Positions 1-10,944 of a DNA stretch of 64,000 nucleotides are shown here, one piece after another (the first letter of the stretch is position 1; each line of letters opens with the position of its first letter). Below the pieces are notes generated by a model. That model saw only the letters and a program-made list of their open reading frames with translations. It had not been told where the DNA came from and ran no database searches. Source of the stretch: Polytrichum commune. Lineage: Eukaryota; Streptophyta; Polytrichopsida; Polytrichales; Polytrichaceae. The translations under genes and the position numbers were made by a program. The stretch covers positions 41,695,081 to 41,759,080 of the forward strand of contig OX485809.1 of NCBI GenBank assembly GCA_950295325.1, in the 5' to 3' direction.

Positions 1-275
1 AGGAAGACGCTCTCACTTCAATGGAAGGCAATAAGCTCTTTGGACCTGCCACACCGCCACATGTAGAGTGATAAAGAACCGCGGACCCCGCCAAGGACAA
101 TCCACCAAGCCTCCCAACCAAGGACCACCCCACCAACCAACACTACGAGGGTTATGGTGTCTAGAGCACCCTTCACTTTGAGCCAAAACAATTTTGTGTC
201 GTGCAAAAGGACTGTTTGGATGGTCACTGGACTCCCAAGTGATATGGCTCAAGGCCATGGTCTTGTTCACTGATT
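1..275 (-). mobile_element. LINE 3'-end fragment, cut by the window edge
   Basis: On the minus strand this segment carries a decayed version of the C-terminal end of a LINE ORF2 (a stretch ending FWLKVKG lines up with the RHNL..WNW end of the LINE at 1580-3760). It is followed by a G/T-rich 3' tail with repeated GTCCTTGG blocks, also seen at 1.58-1.70 kb and 27.6-27.9 kb. No intact frame remains. The 3' end lies outside the window, so its target duplication cannot be checked. Confidence 0.5.
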
Positions 276-409
276 TGTGTTATTTTGAGCATAAGGTCAC
301 TTTGAGGATATGATTACTTTGTAAGCCTTGTTGTTTGCCCCCCCCCCCAATTTTTTTTTTGGTAGAGCCTAAGATAGTAATGGAAACTAAAATCCTAAGA
401 TAGATTGTC
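276..409. other. Unassigned, with C- and T-runs
   Basis: Only a run of ten C followed by a T-run near 340-360 stands out. No coding or repeat signal is seen. Confidence 0.4.
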
Positions 410-990
410 AAGCACATTCAATCGCTCAAAAAAATTCCGAAACAATGTTATAGATATGAACAACTATGAAGAGTTTGCAAATATTATTGCTAAAATAATA
501 AACTCACATACAAGCCACAAAAAATTGCAAAGGTTTTTTTGAGACATGGGCCTTTTAGGTAGGTTGAATAGTTTGGGAAACATTACAACAAATTCCATAT
601 ACAAACAACTATAAAGAATCTCCAAATAAAATTTCCAAAAATTAATAACTTCATGTGCAACCTACACAAATTCCCAAAGTTTCTTTTGAAGAAATGGACT
701 TTTTAGGTAGGGAAAACATCTTGGAAGTTTTCAAGAACATTCCATATATCTAAAAACCTATAAAGATCCTACCTTTTTGAAAAGACTACTCATATGCAAC
801 CTACACAAATTTGCAAAGTTCTTTCATGAAATGGGTCAATTAGGCAAGTAATAGCTTGGAGAATATCCAAAAAAAACCCCATAGACCTCAAAAACATATG
901 AAGATTGCATTTTCTTTCAAAAATTTAAGAAATGCGTATGCAAGCTACACAAACTCCCAAAGTCGTTATAAGAAACATGCCTTTTACTAT
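410..990. repeat. Tandem array, about four ~140-bp units
   Basis: Four imperfect units repeat the same order of blocks: an ACATTCCATA-like block, CTATAAAGA, TGCAACCTACACAAATT, GCAAAGTT, then an ATGGGCCTTTTAGG-like block. They recur near 420-560, 580-715, 720-850 and 860-990. A related segment lies in inverted orientation at 29.03-29.54 kb, so this is a dispersed family and not a local satellite. No coding capacity is visible. Confidence 0.6.
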
Positions 991-1579
991 CCATTGATGT
1001 TTACTATCCACTCTATATAGACTCCCTGTAACTATGCATAATTAGTATGTGGAATAAATACTTCCAGTCTCTATGTGCAATAACTACATGCATTAATTAT
1101 GTGTAGTAACTCAATAAGTTTGTTACTCATATATGTGCACATGTGATGTGAGCAGAGTTGATAGCTAACGACTTGCTTTTACATCCATGAGGTGCCATGT
1201 TCAAATTCCCTTGGCTACCATTTCTACTAGGCTAGGACCCTAGGCTCCTAAGATAATTTAGAATATGAAAGGTCATGTGAAATGTGGAAAGCAAAATGCA
1301 ATTGACGTCTAGAGTGTAACTTTTCATATATTTAGTTGTAAAAATTAAGTACAATAAAAATTCTCAAAATTACGCTCCAACAAGTTTGCACATAATCTAC
1401 TTAAGTTAGCCATGGTGTTGGATCTGACACATTTCTCAAGAATAAAACCAAAATGGATTTTAAACATGTTAGACGACTCCCTAGCCATGGTCTATAACAC
1501 TGGATCCCATTCAAACATGTGAGTGTTAGATGGTACATGGTGTTTGCCACCTTGGAGGTTGGTGAGAATGTCCATGGTG
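991..1579. other. Unassigned AT-rich spacer
   Basis: No gene recognised. Near 1150-1210 there is a weak tRNA-like arrangement: an A-box-like GAGCAGAGTTG and a B-box-like GTTCAAATTCC about 45 bp apart. It might be a SINE relic but cannot fold as a working tRNA. Confidence 0.4.
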
Positions 1580-3760
1580 GCTCATGTTTGGCTCGATGGG
1601 GTTGTTAAAAAAAACCCCCAAAATCCTACCAATGCAAGGACAATACTTAAACCACCAAGCAATTAAGGTGCCAAGAACCTTGTTGTGTCCAATTCCAAGT
1701 GATCTTCAAATTGTGCCATCTGCAAAAGCATGTGCTTATCACCCCAAGTTTGATCACACCATTCATAAGTGCTTCAAATCCTAACAAACTTAACGACCCT
1801 CTCCCAAACCACCTTGGCATACATAATGAGGGAATCCCAAATGAGAAGTTTAACCTTGGACTCGTGCCATTATTCTTGGTTGAACACATGTTCATTGCGC
1901 TCAATACAAAAAATCCAAAGAATAATGCCTCATAGAAGGTGCCAAAACTTAAATTTAGCACATTTCTTAGGGATCCTTCTCCAAAGAGGATTTCCAAATG
2001 AAGCTACCATAATTACCGGTTATCACTCTGCAAAGTTCGTGCATGTAAACGTGGCCCACTTCCACACTCTCTAGGCTTGAATTCAATCCCAAACTCTTTG
2101 TTTCATTGACTCTGTTGTATTTGGAAGGCAAAAGATACATTGTTTGGACATTGAGGCCAAAGGCAATATGGGCCATGCATTTGTTCACAGCGATTGCCTT
2201 GTGCCAAATGGACGACATGAATGTGGCTTCTCTGACCCACCAAGGTGGATCCCACACATGAGACTAGTAAAAAATGTAGTTATAGAGGAGTAAAGTTGCC
2301 ACTTATCCACCGCCTGGGTAGTTTGTGGATTCCTATTAATCATAGAGTCCCTTCCAAATTTGGTATTGTGATTAAGGAAGCAAAAACCTTCCACCCAACA
2401 CCATTAGTTTTTTTTTTTTTTTTTTTTGAGACAGAAGGCCAACAAGCCAATGCCAAGTCATTGAGAACCACGAACCACCCAACACCATTGACCAGGTCTT
2501 GTTTCATAGTGGCCACTTTACCATAGAAGAAAAAATACATCTTGTTCATTTTGCCCTCTGGTGGTTCATAGATTTTTGACCTTGTGAAAGAAGCTGGTCA
2601 CTATGGACTCTCCCATTCACTAAGGCACTTGGAGTGAGTGCCAACCATGTAGCATTGAGCAAGGAGGGGCATAGAGAGGTTGTGTTTGTGCATACAAGAG
2701 GGAGCAAAATTGCCTAAACATCTCATAACAAAGACTAGGTCATCTACCCCTTTTATGTAAAGGCCAAGCTATTGACCAAGGTGCATGAGATGAGATTTGG
2801 GTCATCCTCAAGCAAGTGGTGCCATTGATTAATGATCTTGGTAGTGAGAGTAATTCATGCCTCCCCATCCGCTAGTGTGAGACTAAACTTGCTTTTGAGC
2901 TTCATCCCACAAACAAAAAATGAGGTACTCATTGTCCTATATATCATCCACACATTGTACCTCTTTGCAGTTAAGTTCATATGTTTTCTTGTAAGAATTT
3001 ATTGTTAATTTATTAAAGTCCACATGACCATCAAATGTTGAAGTGGAGTAATTCCTCATGGGTACAAGGGGGAAGTTGGTAAGTAACTTTGACCATAATT
3101 TTCCATTCTTTGCTAATATGCCCCCACACAAAGAACCTAAAAATCTTTGATGTTGCTTATTAATGAACCAATCAAGTCTAGTCCCCCAACATTTTTTATT
3201 TTATTTTTGCAACCGGAACCTAGGAAGTCTATACCAAAGCATGAATTGAAGGTTAGATTCACCGGGTTCCATTGCTATGACTATCCATTTGCAAAGAAGG
3301 CTAGTCTTAGCCAAATCTACAAGTCCAAGTCCTCCAAACTTTTCCTTGAGATAACACCCCTTTCAACTAACCCTAGTGAAGTTGAGTTGTTCCTTTCCCA
3401 ACCACATGTTATTACAGAACGCACCTATGGTTTTCTGCAAGATCTTGTTTGAGTCCCTCCCCACACCCCAAACGGTGATAGAAAACCAAAGAATGGAAAG
3501 CAAAACATGATTGCAAATGACCACCCAACTTGCCAATTAAAGCTTCACAATGCTCCAATTGTCCAACTTCCCAAAGATTTTGGTGTATAGGAATTGGTCA
3601 ATGTCCAGAGGGTTAAGGGTTTAGAGTTCATCAACATTCAATTACGAAGGCCATGATTGGAGTTACCAACCACGTCCCACCCTAGATACAAATTCACCCC
3701 AAATCACCATGTTGGATAATTCATGTTGGTGTTTAATAGATGCGACCCCTTACCACGATG
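1580..3760 (-). pseudogene. Decayed LINE ORF2 (RT C-terminal and zf-RVT region)
   Basis: Read on the minus strand from about 3.76 kb downward, fragments in changing frames follow the order of a plant non-LTR retrotransposon ORF2 C-terminal half. They start with a LNPLDIDQF-like stretch and a WSFAIMFCFPFFGF-like stretch. Next come FGGLGLVDLAKTSLLCKW and MEPGESNLQFMLWYRL, then ISK.WK.MVKVTYQLPPCT, YFFFYGKVATMKQD, and VREATFMSSIWHKAIAVN, ending in HNLKITWNW. Stops and frameshifts are frequent, so it is dead. No endonuclease or catalytic RT (YADD) segment is seen upstream, which fits a 5'-truncated copy. It is interrupted by a second insertion at 2406-2474. Family assignment rests on my recognition of the motif order, not on a search. 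Confidence 0.75.
2391..2489 (-). mobile_element. Tiny 5'-truncated retroposon with 15-bp target duplication
   Basis: The 15-mer CCACCCAACACCATT occurs at 2391-2405 and again at 2475-2489. Between them lie AG, a run of 20 T and about 47 bp of unique sequence (2406-2474). Read on the minus strand this is a short 3' end followed by a poly(A) tail. Its TTGGCATTG...TCTCAAAA end resembles the 3' terminus of the LINE piece at 27.54 kb. It sits inside the older LINE remnant, so it is a later insertion. Confidence 0.8.
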
Positions 3761-4904
3761 CCAACTCCTCAAATTTGCCCACTTTTGCGCCTACACGTGG
3801 CCGCCACAATGTACATGACTGGTAGATGTGGCAATCACTTTGTACATGACATGCATAGGTCTATGTGGCAATTGTAGGATGTTCAGCGTGCAAGCCTAGG
3901 CCACACAACATCCTTGTGGCAAACAATTGCCACACAACATGCAAGCAACAATCCAAACTAGGGAGCATGATATGCAATTTGTTTGGACTATAGTGAAGGG
4001 GATCCTCCTTTGGGCACATTGTGAATTCCATGGGAGGACAATGTTGCATGCATCAACTTAGAGCACATGTGAATCAAGGTTCATGGTTTGCAGAAAATTT
4101 ACTTGACTTTGGCATGGTTGCCGAGTGACAACAACACGGCATTGTTCTTTGCAATGTGTTTGGCTCGTAAAAATTCATAGTCAATTCCCACATTGATGGA
4201 GCATGTCGTGTCTCCCTTGTAGTCAAAAGCAGGTGATGAATGTTGCACCGCGCATTGACAAGAGAGTAAGCCTTGAGTAGTTGTTGTTTGGCACCTACCA
4301 AAACAAAGATTTTGTTTAGCAAGGGCTTAGGGTATAGTGATTGATCAAGGGTTGGGATTTGGAGCAAGAGGTGGAATTACTTACATTTAATGTCTAGGAC
4401 GATGCTAACGTGCTCTTAAACCACAAGCGAAAGCGCTACCATGGCAAAATTTAGGTTTTTTTGCATCCAAGTTGTTGCACCACTATTGACTATGAGATGG
4501 ATTGGCACCGAAAATTGCCTATTGCCCATCCCAAGAGAATTGAAGCATGTGACAAGAAACTTCAATGACGTGACAATTCATAAATTGATGCCATAGGGGA
4601 AATGTCCATGTGGTGCCCGTGCGCCATTTGTGAATGGACGGTGTACTTGAAGCAACCATTATTGTGGAAAATCTTCGCACATTCCAACACCACACTAGAT
4701 GTTGTGCAGCTGTATGGGTAAATTTTCATACCCTTTGTGTTTGTCGTCTACATTGTGTTTGTCGGTCATCTTTCGTTAAGTTTGTCTTCATTTTAGTGAA
4801 TCCTAAAGTCTTTCTTGTCTTCATAATAAACCAAAAAACACATCACCGTAATGCCTAGAAACCCAACTACTTGGGCATGGTTGGGCATTTTCTTCAGAGT
4901 TTCA
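3761..4904. other. No gene recognised
   Basis: Open frames here are short and show no family motif on either strand. It could hold further 5' parts of the LINE, too decayed to read. Confidence 0.4.
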
Positions 4905-5021
4905 TGGTATATTCTACAAATTTCTCCAAATATATTGGAATTTGCTTGAGGTCCTCAACTTCAACAGACTATTCCTTGAACCCAACCACCTCATATGTGA
5001 GTAGTTGTGAGATGTTCCTAG
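4905..5021 (-). repeat. R1 dispersed coding-like repeat, copy 1 (split by hAT MITE)
   Basis: The minus strand reads a decayed version of the segment best preserved at 63.74-63.95 kb (VEFEK..VEVQGF..NP..F..IY.IYLQL); here VGFKE.SVEVEDL..IPIYLEKFVEYT. The hAT element at 5022-5451 is inserted in it, and R1-type sequence may resume after 5459. The family is unidentified. Other copies lie at 15.85, 21.9, 32.8 and 63.8 kb. Confidence 0.5.
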
Positions 5022-5451
5022 CAGAGCCCTACATTGGGCGCCCATACCCATGCCCATGCCCATACCCACCCATGCCCATGGGTTTTGGGTGGGCATGGGT
5101 GCAATATTATTGTTCATGGGCGGGCATGGGTGGGCATGGCTGCGATATTATTGTTCATGGGTGGGCATGGGTGGGCATGGCTGCGATATTATTGTTCATG
5201 GGTGGGCATGGGTGGGGCACAATTACACAATTACACAATTACACAATACACATTACATAATTTTTTAATACATGGGCGCAATTTGAATAGCATGGGTGGG
5301 CATGGGTGGGCACATGTCATGCTATGTGTGGGCATGGGTGGGCATGGGTGCGCACATGTCATGCTATGGGTGGGCATGGGTGGGCATAGGTCGCTGCTCA
5401 TGGGCATGGTTTGGGTATGGGTGCAATTAGAAAGGAAAATGTTGGGCTCTG
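5022..5451. mobile_element. 430-bp hAT-type MITE with perfect 8-bp TSD
   Basis: The ends are inverted repeats: CAGAGCCCTACATT on the left and, in reverse complement, CAGAGCCCAACATT on the right (13 of 14 identical). The element is flanked by the direct repeat GTTCCTAG at 5014-5021 and 5452-5459. An 8-bp duplication and a CAG-type terminus are hallmarks of the hAT superfamily. There is no transposase, so it must have been mobilised in trans. The interior is almost entirely a GGGCATGGGT-based minisatellite, with one short arm of it inverted near the left end. The perfect TSD suggests a fairly recent insertion. Confidence 0.9.
5080..5425 (+). repeat. GGGCATGGGT minisatellite inside the hAT MITE
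   Basis: GGGTGGGCATGG blocks alternate with a TGCGATATTATTGTTCATGG block that recurs about every 50 bp three times (5100-5210), and later with a CACATGTCATGCTATG block that occurs twice (5311-5367). The left end (5041-5080) carries the complementary CCCATACCCATGCCC pattern, so the two sides can pair. Long open frames across it are by-products of the repeat. Confidence 0.85.
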
Positions 5452-5459
5452 GTTCCTAG

Positions 5460-7699
5460 TCGTAGGATAATTATATTGAATATTGAAACTTTCCGAACCA
5501 TGTCCTCATCTACATGCTTAATACTACATACTATGGCAATGCCCCTAATCAGCATATCTTTGTGCACTAATTGCACACAATCAGTATTGTCCACATGTGA
5601 CTCAAGAAGTATTGAACAATGAACTTCCGCCATTAAATCCATTGCCTCCCTATCCCCGTCACACGACGGATGTGAAGGTAAATTACCAAAAAGAATCTCT
5701 CAAGATTTGACAATATTTGACATCAAAGGTTTGCATTATAGCTTACATTGTCCCCATTGCATTAAATATTGTCATTTGCATTGGACAACCTTTCATTGGA
5801 TTGTTGGTTTTGTTTTGGGTTTGCGTTGAGTGAAGTGAAGGAATGTGGCTAATTTGTGATCAAAATACATGAGATCATTTGTGGATTGAGTTGGTGAGCA
5901 TCCATGCATTGGGGTATGGTATTGCACGTATTCATGTGTACGAAGGGTTTGGTGGTATGCTTTGGGAGAGATCTTGCAATTGTGACGGTAGGTTGGAAAA
6001 CATGCGTTGGAAGGGAGGAATATGTTATAGACTCTTTCAGTGGCGCCTTGCTTGTTTTGGTGGGCCAAGTTGTAGAATTAAGTGGAACTAGATTGTGGGT
6101 AATTTCATCATCACTGTGAGTTTCTTTGGTTGTCCTTCTCCCTTGCATTTGTTAGGGTTGTGAATGTTGACTAATTTTCTTTGAGTATTGTTTAGTTTAT
6201 TCACGATGGTGACACTAGGCACTCTACCGATTGTGCATTGGTCATTGGGAGGTTTTCTCATATTCAACACCTAAAGACATTGTAGAATCAACTTAGCATA
6301 TCTGCATCAAGTGAACCACTTGGAATCTTGAGTTGCAATGTTCAACGAGTTGTCCTTCCCATAGGTGGTTAATGTTGTTGTTTATTGTAGAATGAACTAA
6401 ATTGTGGGGATGGGTGTACCTTGTCAGAGCATGAATGTCCATAAGTTGTTTTTGGGCTTTTGTTGGTTTTAGTAATCATGGTGTTTTATTGTTGGCTATC
6501 CTGAATAGTGGAACACATTTACAATTTAGTTGCAAGATGAGAGGAGATTCAACCACACGAGTCTTGAATTTTAGATAAGATATGTGAGCTTCATCCAAGC
6601 TTTCAAGGAGTTGCAAGTTAGAACTCAGTGCCATAATTGTACCCTCCAATGTGTCCTTACTTGGTGATAAATTTGCAAGGGAACATTTACATAGTTCCTA
6701 AGGTTGTTTGAAATTCACTGAGCACAGAACACCCGAATTTTTGAACTTTTGTTGTGAACGTTGTTAGAGAGGCAATGTCTTCCTTGAAGGATTTTGACAC
6801 GTGTTGGTGTATCTTACTATGCACTAAGTTTTTACATAAGTGTGAATTTGTTGTATGATTGAGCCGGTTATGTTGACCACCTGTGTCAATTTGCATCTCT
6901 TCATAGTTTTCCTTGTGTGTGAGGGTTGTTTCAAGCTGATGTGGAATCTTCCTCTTTAAACAAATTATTGATTACCCCGACAAAAATGGCACAAAGTAGG
7001 GAGGATCCATGATGCAAACCTCTTCAACCCTTATGGAGTAATCATGAGTTCTTCACTTTTTAGGTCAATGTGGACGAGGTAATTTGGTTTTGAGATATGT
7101 GACTGAACATAGAGGGTCTCTGAGTTGAATGTCTTCTTGAAGACATGTTTTTTTTGCAATGTGAACATTTGTTGTTATATGGTGTGTTTGGATTGGCAGT
7201 TGCCATTGATATGTGGCATTGCTTGCAAATCATCAATGTACTTTGGATTGTTTTATCATATCTTATATCAACGATGCCCGTAGACAACAATAAATTCAAT
7301 ATCAACCCTATAATTTTTTGTTCTGAAGTAGGTTATTGAAGTTATTCTAGCAAGTTGTGAATAAAAACTATAATTACGGAATTTGGTAGACATCATAGAC
7401 ACTTGTAGCCTATATTTTTGCTAAGACCTTGCGGAGAGGTATCATTAACAAACAGGAAGATGATTAATGACAAGTATATCATGCAGTTCCACTAGTTGCT
7501 TAAGTAACTTTCTTTTCTAAAAATCTTGCACTACCGATTATGATAATCTTGAGGTTTTGTACGCGGGCTACTAAATGATTAATCCAAATATGAAGGATAT
7601 GTGATGGTGGGCTTGATAATAATTAGCCTTTCATTTGATTTAATTTCAAGATTAAAGCGGATGTTTAGAATCAAATACTTGTCTCAATTGATGACATAG
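5460..7699. other. No gene recognised
   Basis: Short, overlapping open frames on both strands with no conserved motif, and no inverted-repeat element I could bound. Probably old repeat sequence. Confidence 0.4.
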
Positions 7700-8360
7700 T
7701 GGGCTGGGAACAAATCGACAATAGGGGACATGCGGTCTCCTACGGATGCTCTTGCATGGAAGCATGTGGACTCTCTCTTTGCTAATTTTGGATGCAAGGC
7801 CAGGAATGTGCAATTGCTCTTCAACACCGACTACATGAATCCCTTCTCATTTAGGGTTTGCAATTGGAGCATAGGGCATGTGATTGTCACTTGTTGAATC
7901 TACCTCCGTGGGTGATGTCCAAGATTTTTTTTCATGGTCCTCTTGACATTCCTTATACTTGGGCCGATGCCACCGAGGTCTTGGAATGTTGATGCGTTCT
8001 TAAGACCCTTCATAGATTAATTGCAAACATTGTGGCAACCAGGGGTGTGCGTGAAGGATGCATTGAATAGAGACACATGATAGTGGTTTTCGATGTGTGT
8101 AGTTTGCCTTTACACGGTTACTGAATTTTTGAGCTTGGGATTAATCAACAGTTGCGTCAAACAAGGTCCAAAGCATGCCCCCATTGTGGATTGCACACCA
8201 ATGGGCCGTACTTTAAGGAGCTTTGGAAGACAATGTATGGGTGTCAACACCATAAATGGCTTCATGGCCTCCACTCATTTGGCATCCATGGGAGGTATTT
8301 AACCACAAACTTGAATGGGGAGCAACTCCCACCACCATTACACCAATGGAGATTCTAGCA
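7700..8360 (+). pseudogene. CACTA (En/Spm) Tnp2 transposase remnant
   Basis: Plus-strand frames, pieced together across stops and frameshifts, follow the Tnp2 (Transposase_21) order. They give SPTDALAWKHVDSLFANF, then NVQLLFNTDYMNPFSFR, then IGHVIVTC and LPPWVMSKIFF. After a frame change come LILGPMPPRSWNVDAFLRP and LQTLWQPGVCVKDAL. After another comes TVTEFLSLGLINSCVKQGP, which shifts into KACPHCGLHTNGPYFKELW. These match the family's NPF, LPPW, IPGP..PG..IDV.L.PL, LW..GV and ACP.C landmarks as I know them. At least three frame disruptions make it non-functional. It is the only coding trace of the superfamily whose MITEs occur at 12,988 and 26,787, but a direct relation is not shown. Confidence 0.75.
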
Positions 8361-9804
8361 TGGGCAACAATGAAGGATTCCTTCAAGGGACACAACTCAC
8401 AACCTTTACATGAGGACCATGCTTAATTATCAAGAATAAAGAGGAGAAGTATATTCTACAACCTATTGTATTGTCATGTTTGATTATGAAATTGGTTGGT
8501 TTTGTCATGTGTATGTAGAGTAGGACATGCGGACATCAAGTAGTTATGTGGTGCATGCATAATGGAATGGAGCCAATGCATTTTACCAAAGTCTAGGGCA
8601 TTCTAGTATAGTCAATAATCTTGAATGAATTGATCGTTTTAGTGTAACTCTAAATTGTAGTGCAATCATTCTTGTAGGATTTCCAATTTTCCTTTATTAA
8701 TCATTTCTTAATGATATTTTCGGACAATGGTCTTTTACATGGTCTTGCCAAAGCAAACAAAATGTTCATCAATTGCAACAATAGACCAAACCACATATGC
8801 AGGTCAATAGTTCAAGTCACGGTTCATTAATTTATAAATTTTAATTTGATGCGCAAATTATACTTTCCTTCTCCTAGTCATTAATCATTCAAATGCTCGT
8901 CCCTTTTATCTTATCTACGGATTATTTACTTGGATATAAAATTAGCATGCCCTTATTAGTTTCGGATTACTGCATTAGTATTTGAGAGTGACGTTACACT
9001 AAAACAACGATTGAGTGTATACTACTTACTCCAATCAGACCACAAAGTCTTTTGTTTTCTCGACCTCGCCAATTTCACTTGATAGTCAGTGGTCTTGATA
9101 GTTGGTCTTTTCGTCTCCCATCTTTATCTCTGTCAAAATTTAGGATAAAAAAACCATGGAACTCCAACTCTTAGAAATCCATGAAGCTTCTAGACCTAAG
9201 TGATTGCGTTTGACTTTAGACTATTTTGCAACCTTTTCAGATTGTGGCTAAACGATCTAGACATTTGATAATGGACAAGGCCATAGCTTTAGTTAGTGAT
9301 CGAAGTTCTTATTTGGATTCACCTTTTAATCTTACTACCACCATCTCAATATAATATAACACAACAATTGTTTGTGTTACCACTTCAAATGGCAGTAAAC
9401 TACCACAGTACTAGCAATGGTTTTATTGTGATGTCATGAAAAATCCGTCCTCCATCCTTTCAATGTAATTCATAAAATTAGCTCACACCTTGTGATATGG
9501 CCTCCATAATTGACAAGTACTTGAAAAGTATGCTCCATGTAATGGCTTGAGGATCTAAGAAATTTTAGTATTGATTTGGTTCCAACAATACTACGATTTG
9601 GCTTGTAATTTTCATGATTTCCTACGTATGCATAACATCATTACAATCCTCTATAGAGGAATCACTCCTTGAAAATGTAAATTTGGGTGATGCTAGCCCA
9701 AACACTTTGGTTTTACTCCTGCAATTACATATTACTCATGCTTACCTTCAGGGTACCATAGCCAAAACATATCAACTATAGATCCTAATTATAACCACAA
9801 CAAT
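8361..9804. other. No gene recognised
   Basis: AT-rich, with stops in all frames at short intervals. It is probably further decayed CACTA or other repeat sequence. Confidence 0.35.
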
Positions 9805-9806
9805 TA

Positions 9807-10749
9807 CCGTAGTTTACTAGCAGGTTAGGCAACTTGCTGCCTAATATTTAATTAAAGTTCAAAAAGTAGGTTCAGTACCTAAAAATAGTATATTTATATT
9901 TTCGGCAATTTTCTCTTTTAATTTTTAAAAATTCGGCTTACATTCATTTTTAATTTTCTATTTCAACTTAAATCTTGTACATCTCTCTTGCATTGAATGA
10001 CAAGTAAGATGTGAGTGAAGAGTTGAGAATGCTCTATGCTTTATGCAAGTAGAGTGGAGTTGTGTTCAACAATGCATATGGGATATGTAAACTTTGAGGT
10101 GAAGCACCTAGTTAGACGTCATTTTTATAACACGCATAACTTTTGCATAGAGTCTTCAAATGACATAAAATTTGTTGGAGGTGAAATATTTCTTGATTTC
10201 TAAACTTTTCTTAGACCAACAAAATTCCCAAAAGTTGATCTTCTATGCACAAATGAGCTCCAAAAAACTGTTATGAACGCATTTTAATTTTTTGATCTTT
10301 ACACGGCTGCAATGTTTTGTCCATATCTTTTGCATAAAGACTTATTTTGACACAGAACTTGTTGGAGGTGGAAGAAGGATTGATTTCTCAACTTTTGTTA
10401 GGGGGACAAAATTCTATAAAAACTTCATCTTCTATGCTCAATTGGACTCCAAAAATTTGTGTACAACACATTTGAAAAGCCTCGCCTAGAGTCTTGCTAC
10501 TTCTTAACCCATATTCTTTGTGGACTAATGTACGTGAGCTTGATTACAAAAGGAGCACCTTCTCTCCTTCAAAATTCACATATGCTTCCACTGTAAGTCA
10601 AACTCTAGTGAGAAGTAAAAATTTCTTACTTTTAGGCAATTTTGAAAAATAATTAATTTTATATTCGGCAAAAAATGCCAATAATATTCCAAAATTTTAG
10701 GCATCTATTTTTAGAATTATTTTGTGCCGAACCTGCTATTAAACTACGG
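9807..10749. mobile_element. 943-bp non-autonomous DNA element flanked by TA
   Basis: The termini are inverted repeats of 25 bp with two mismatches: CCGTAGTTTACTAGCAGG on the left against CCGTAGTTTAATAGCAGG in reverse complement on the right. Both ends are flanked by TA (9805-9806 and 10750-10751), as expected for Tc1/mariner-type insertion. TTCGGCA/TTAGGCA motifs recur near both ends and look like subterminal binding repeats. The middle holds an internal tandem duplication (about 10,130-10,285 and 10,312-10,475). No transposase is seen. The superfamily is inferred from the TA alone. Confidence 0.65.
10130..10475. repeat. Internal ~180-bp duplication within the TA-flanked element
   Basis: Two imperfect units share in order CTTTTGCATA, TTTGACA-like, a TTGTTGGAGGTG core, TTGATTTCT, ACAAAATTC, ATCTTCTATGC and CTCCAAAAA. 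The high divergence indicates an old duplication. No reading frame is conserved between the units. Confidence 0.65.
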
Positions 10750-10910
10750 TAATCTTGAAACCAAAAACAAGGCATCGCTCTTTATTTATTTGACAAATAA
10801 AAGTGTAATGAAGTCACACATTGTGATCACAAAAAATTAAGTCAATCCAGTTCATTCGCCCTGGATAAAACTTTTAATTACGGTACCATAGAAAACTGAG
10901 ATGGATATGT

Positions 10911-10911
10911 A

Positions 10912-10944
<33 letters not shown>
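10911..10944. repeat. (AT)n microsatellite
   Basis: Uninterrupted AT dinucleotides after a short GTATATATGTGT lead-in. Similar tracts lie at 24,217-24,236, 24,690-24,712 and 54,152-54,176. Confidence 0.95.

Noticed and set aside
5041-5425. CRISPR-like regular repeats
   Set aside because: The spacing is irregular, the intervening sequence is itself repeated, and the context is a plant transposon.
5034-5459. A 141-codon Gly/His/Trp-rich open frame and its neighbours
   Set aside because: They are translations of the hAT MITE minisatellite in several frames; no start or gene context supports a protein.
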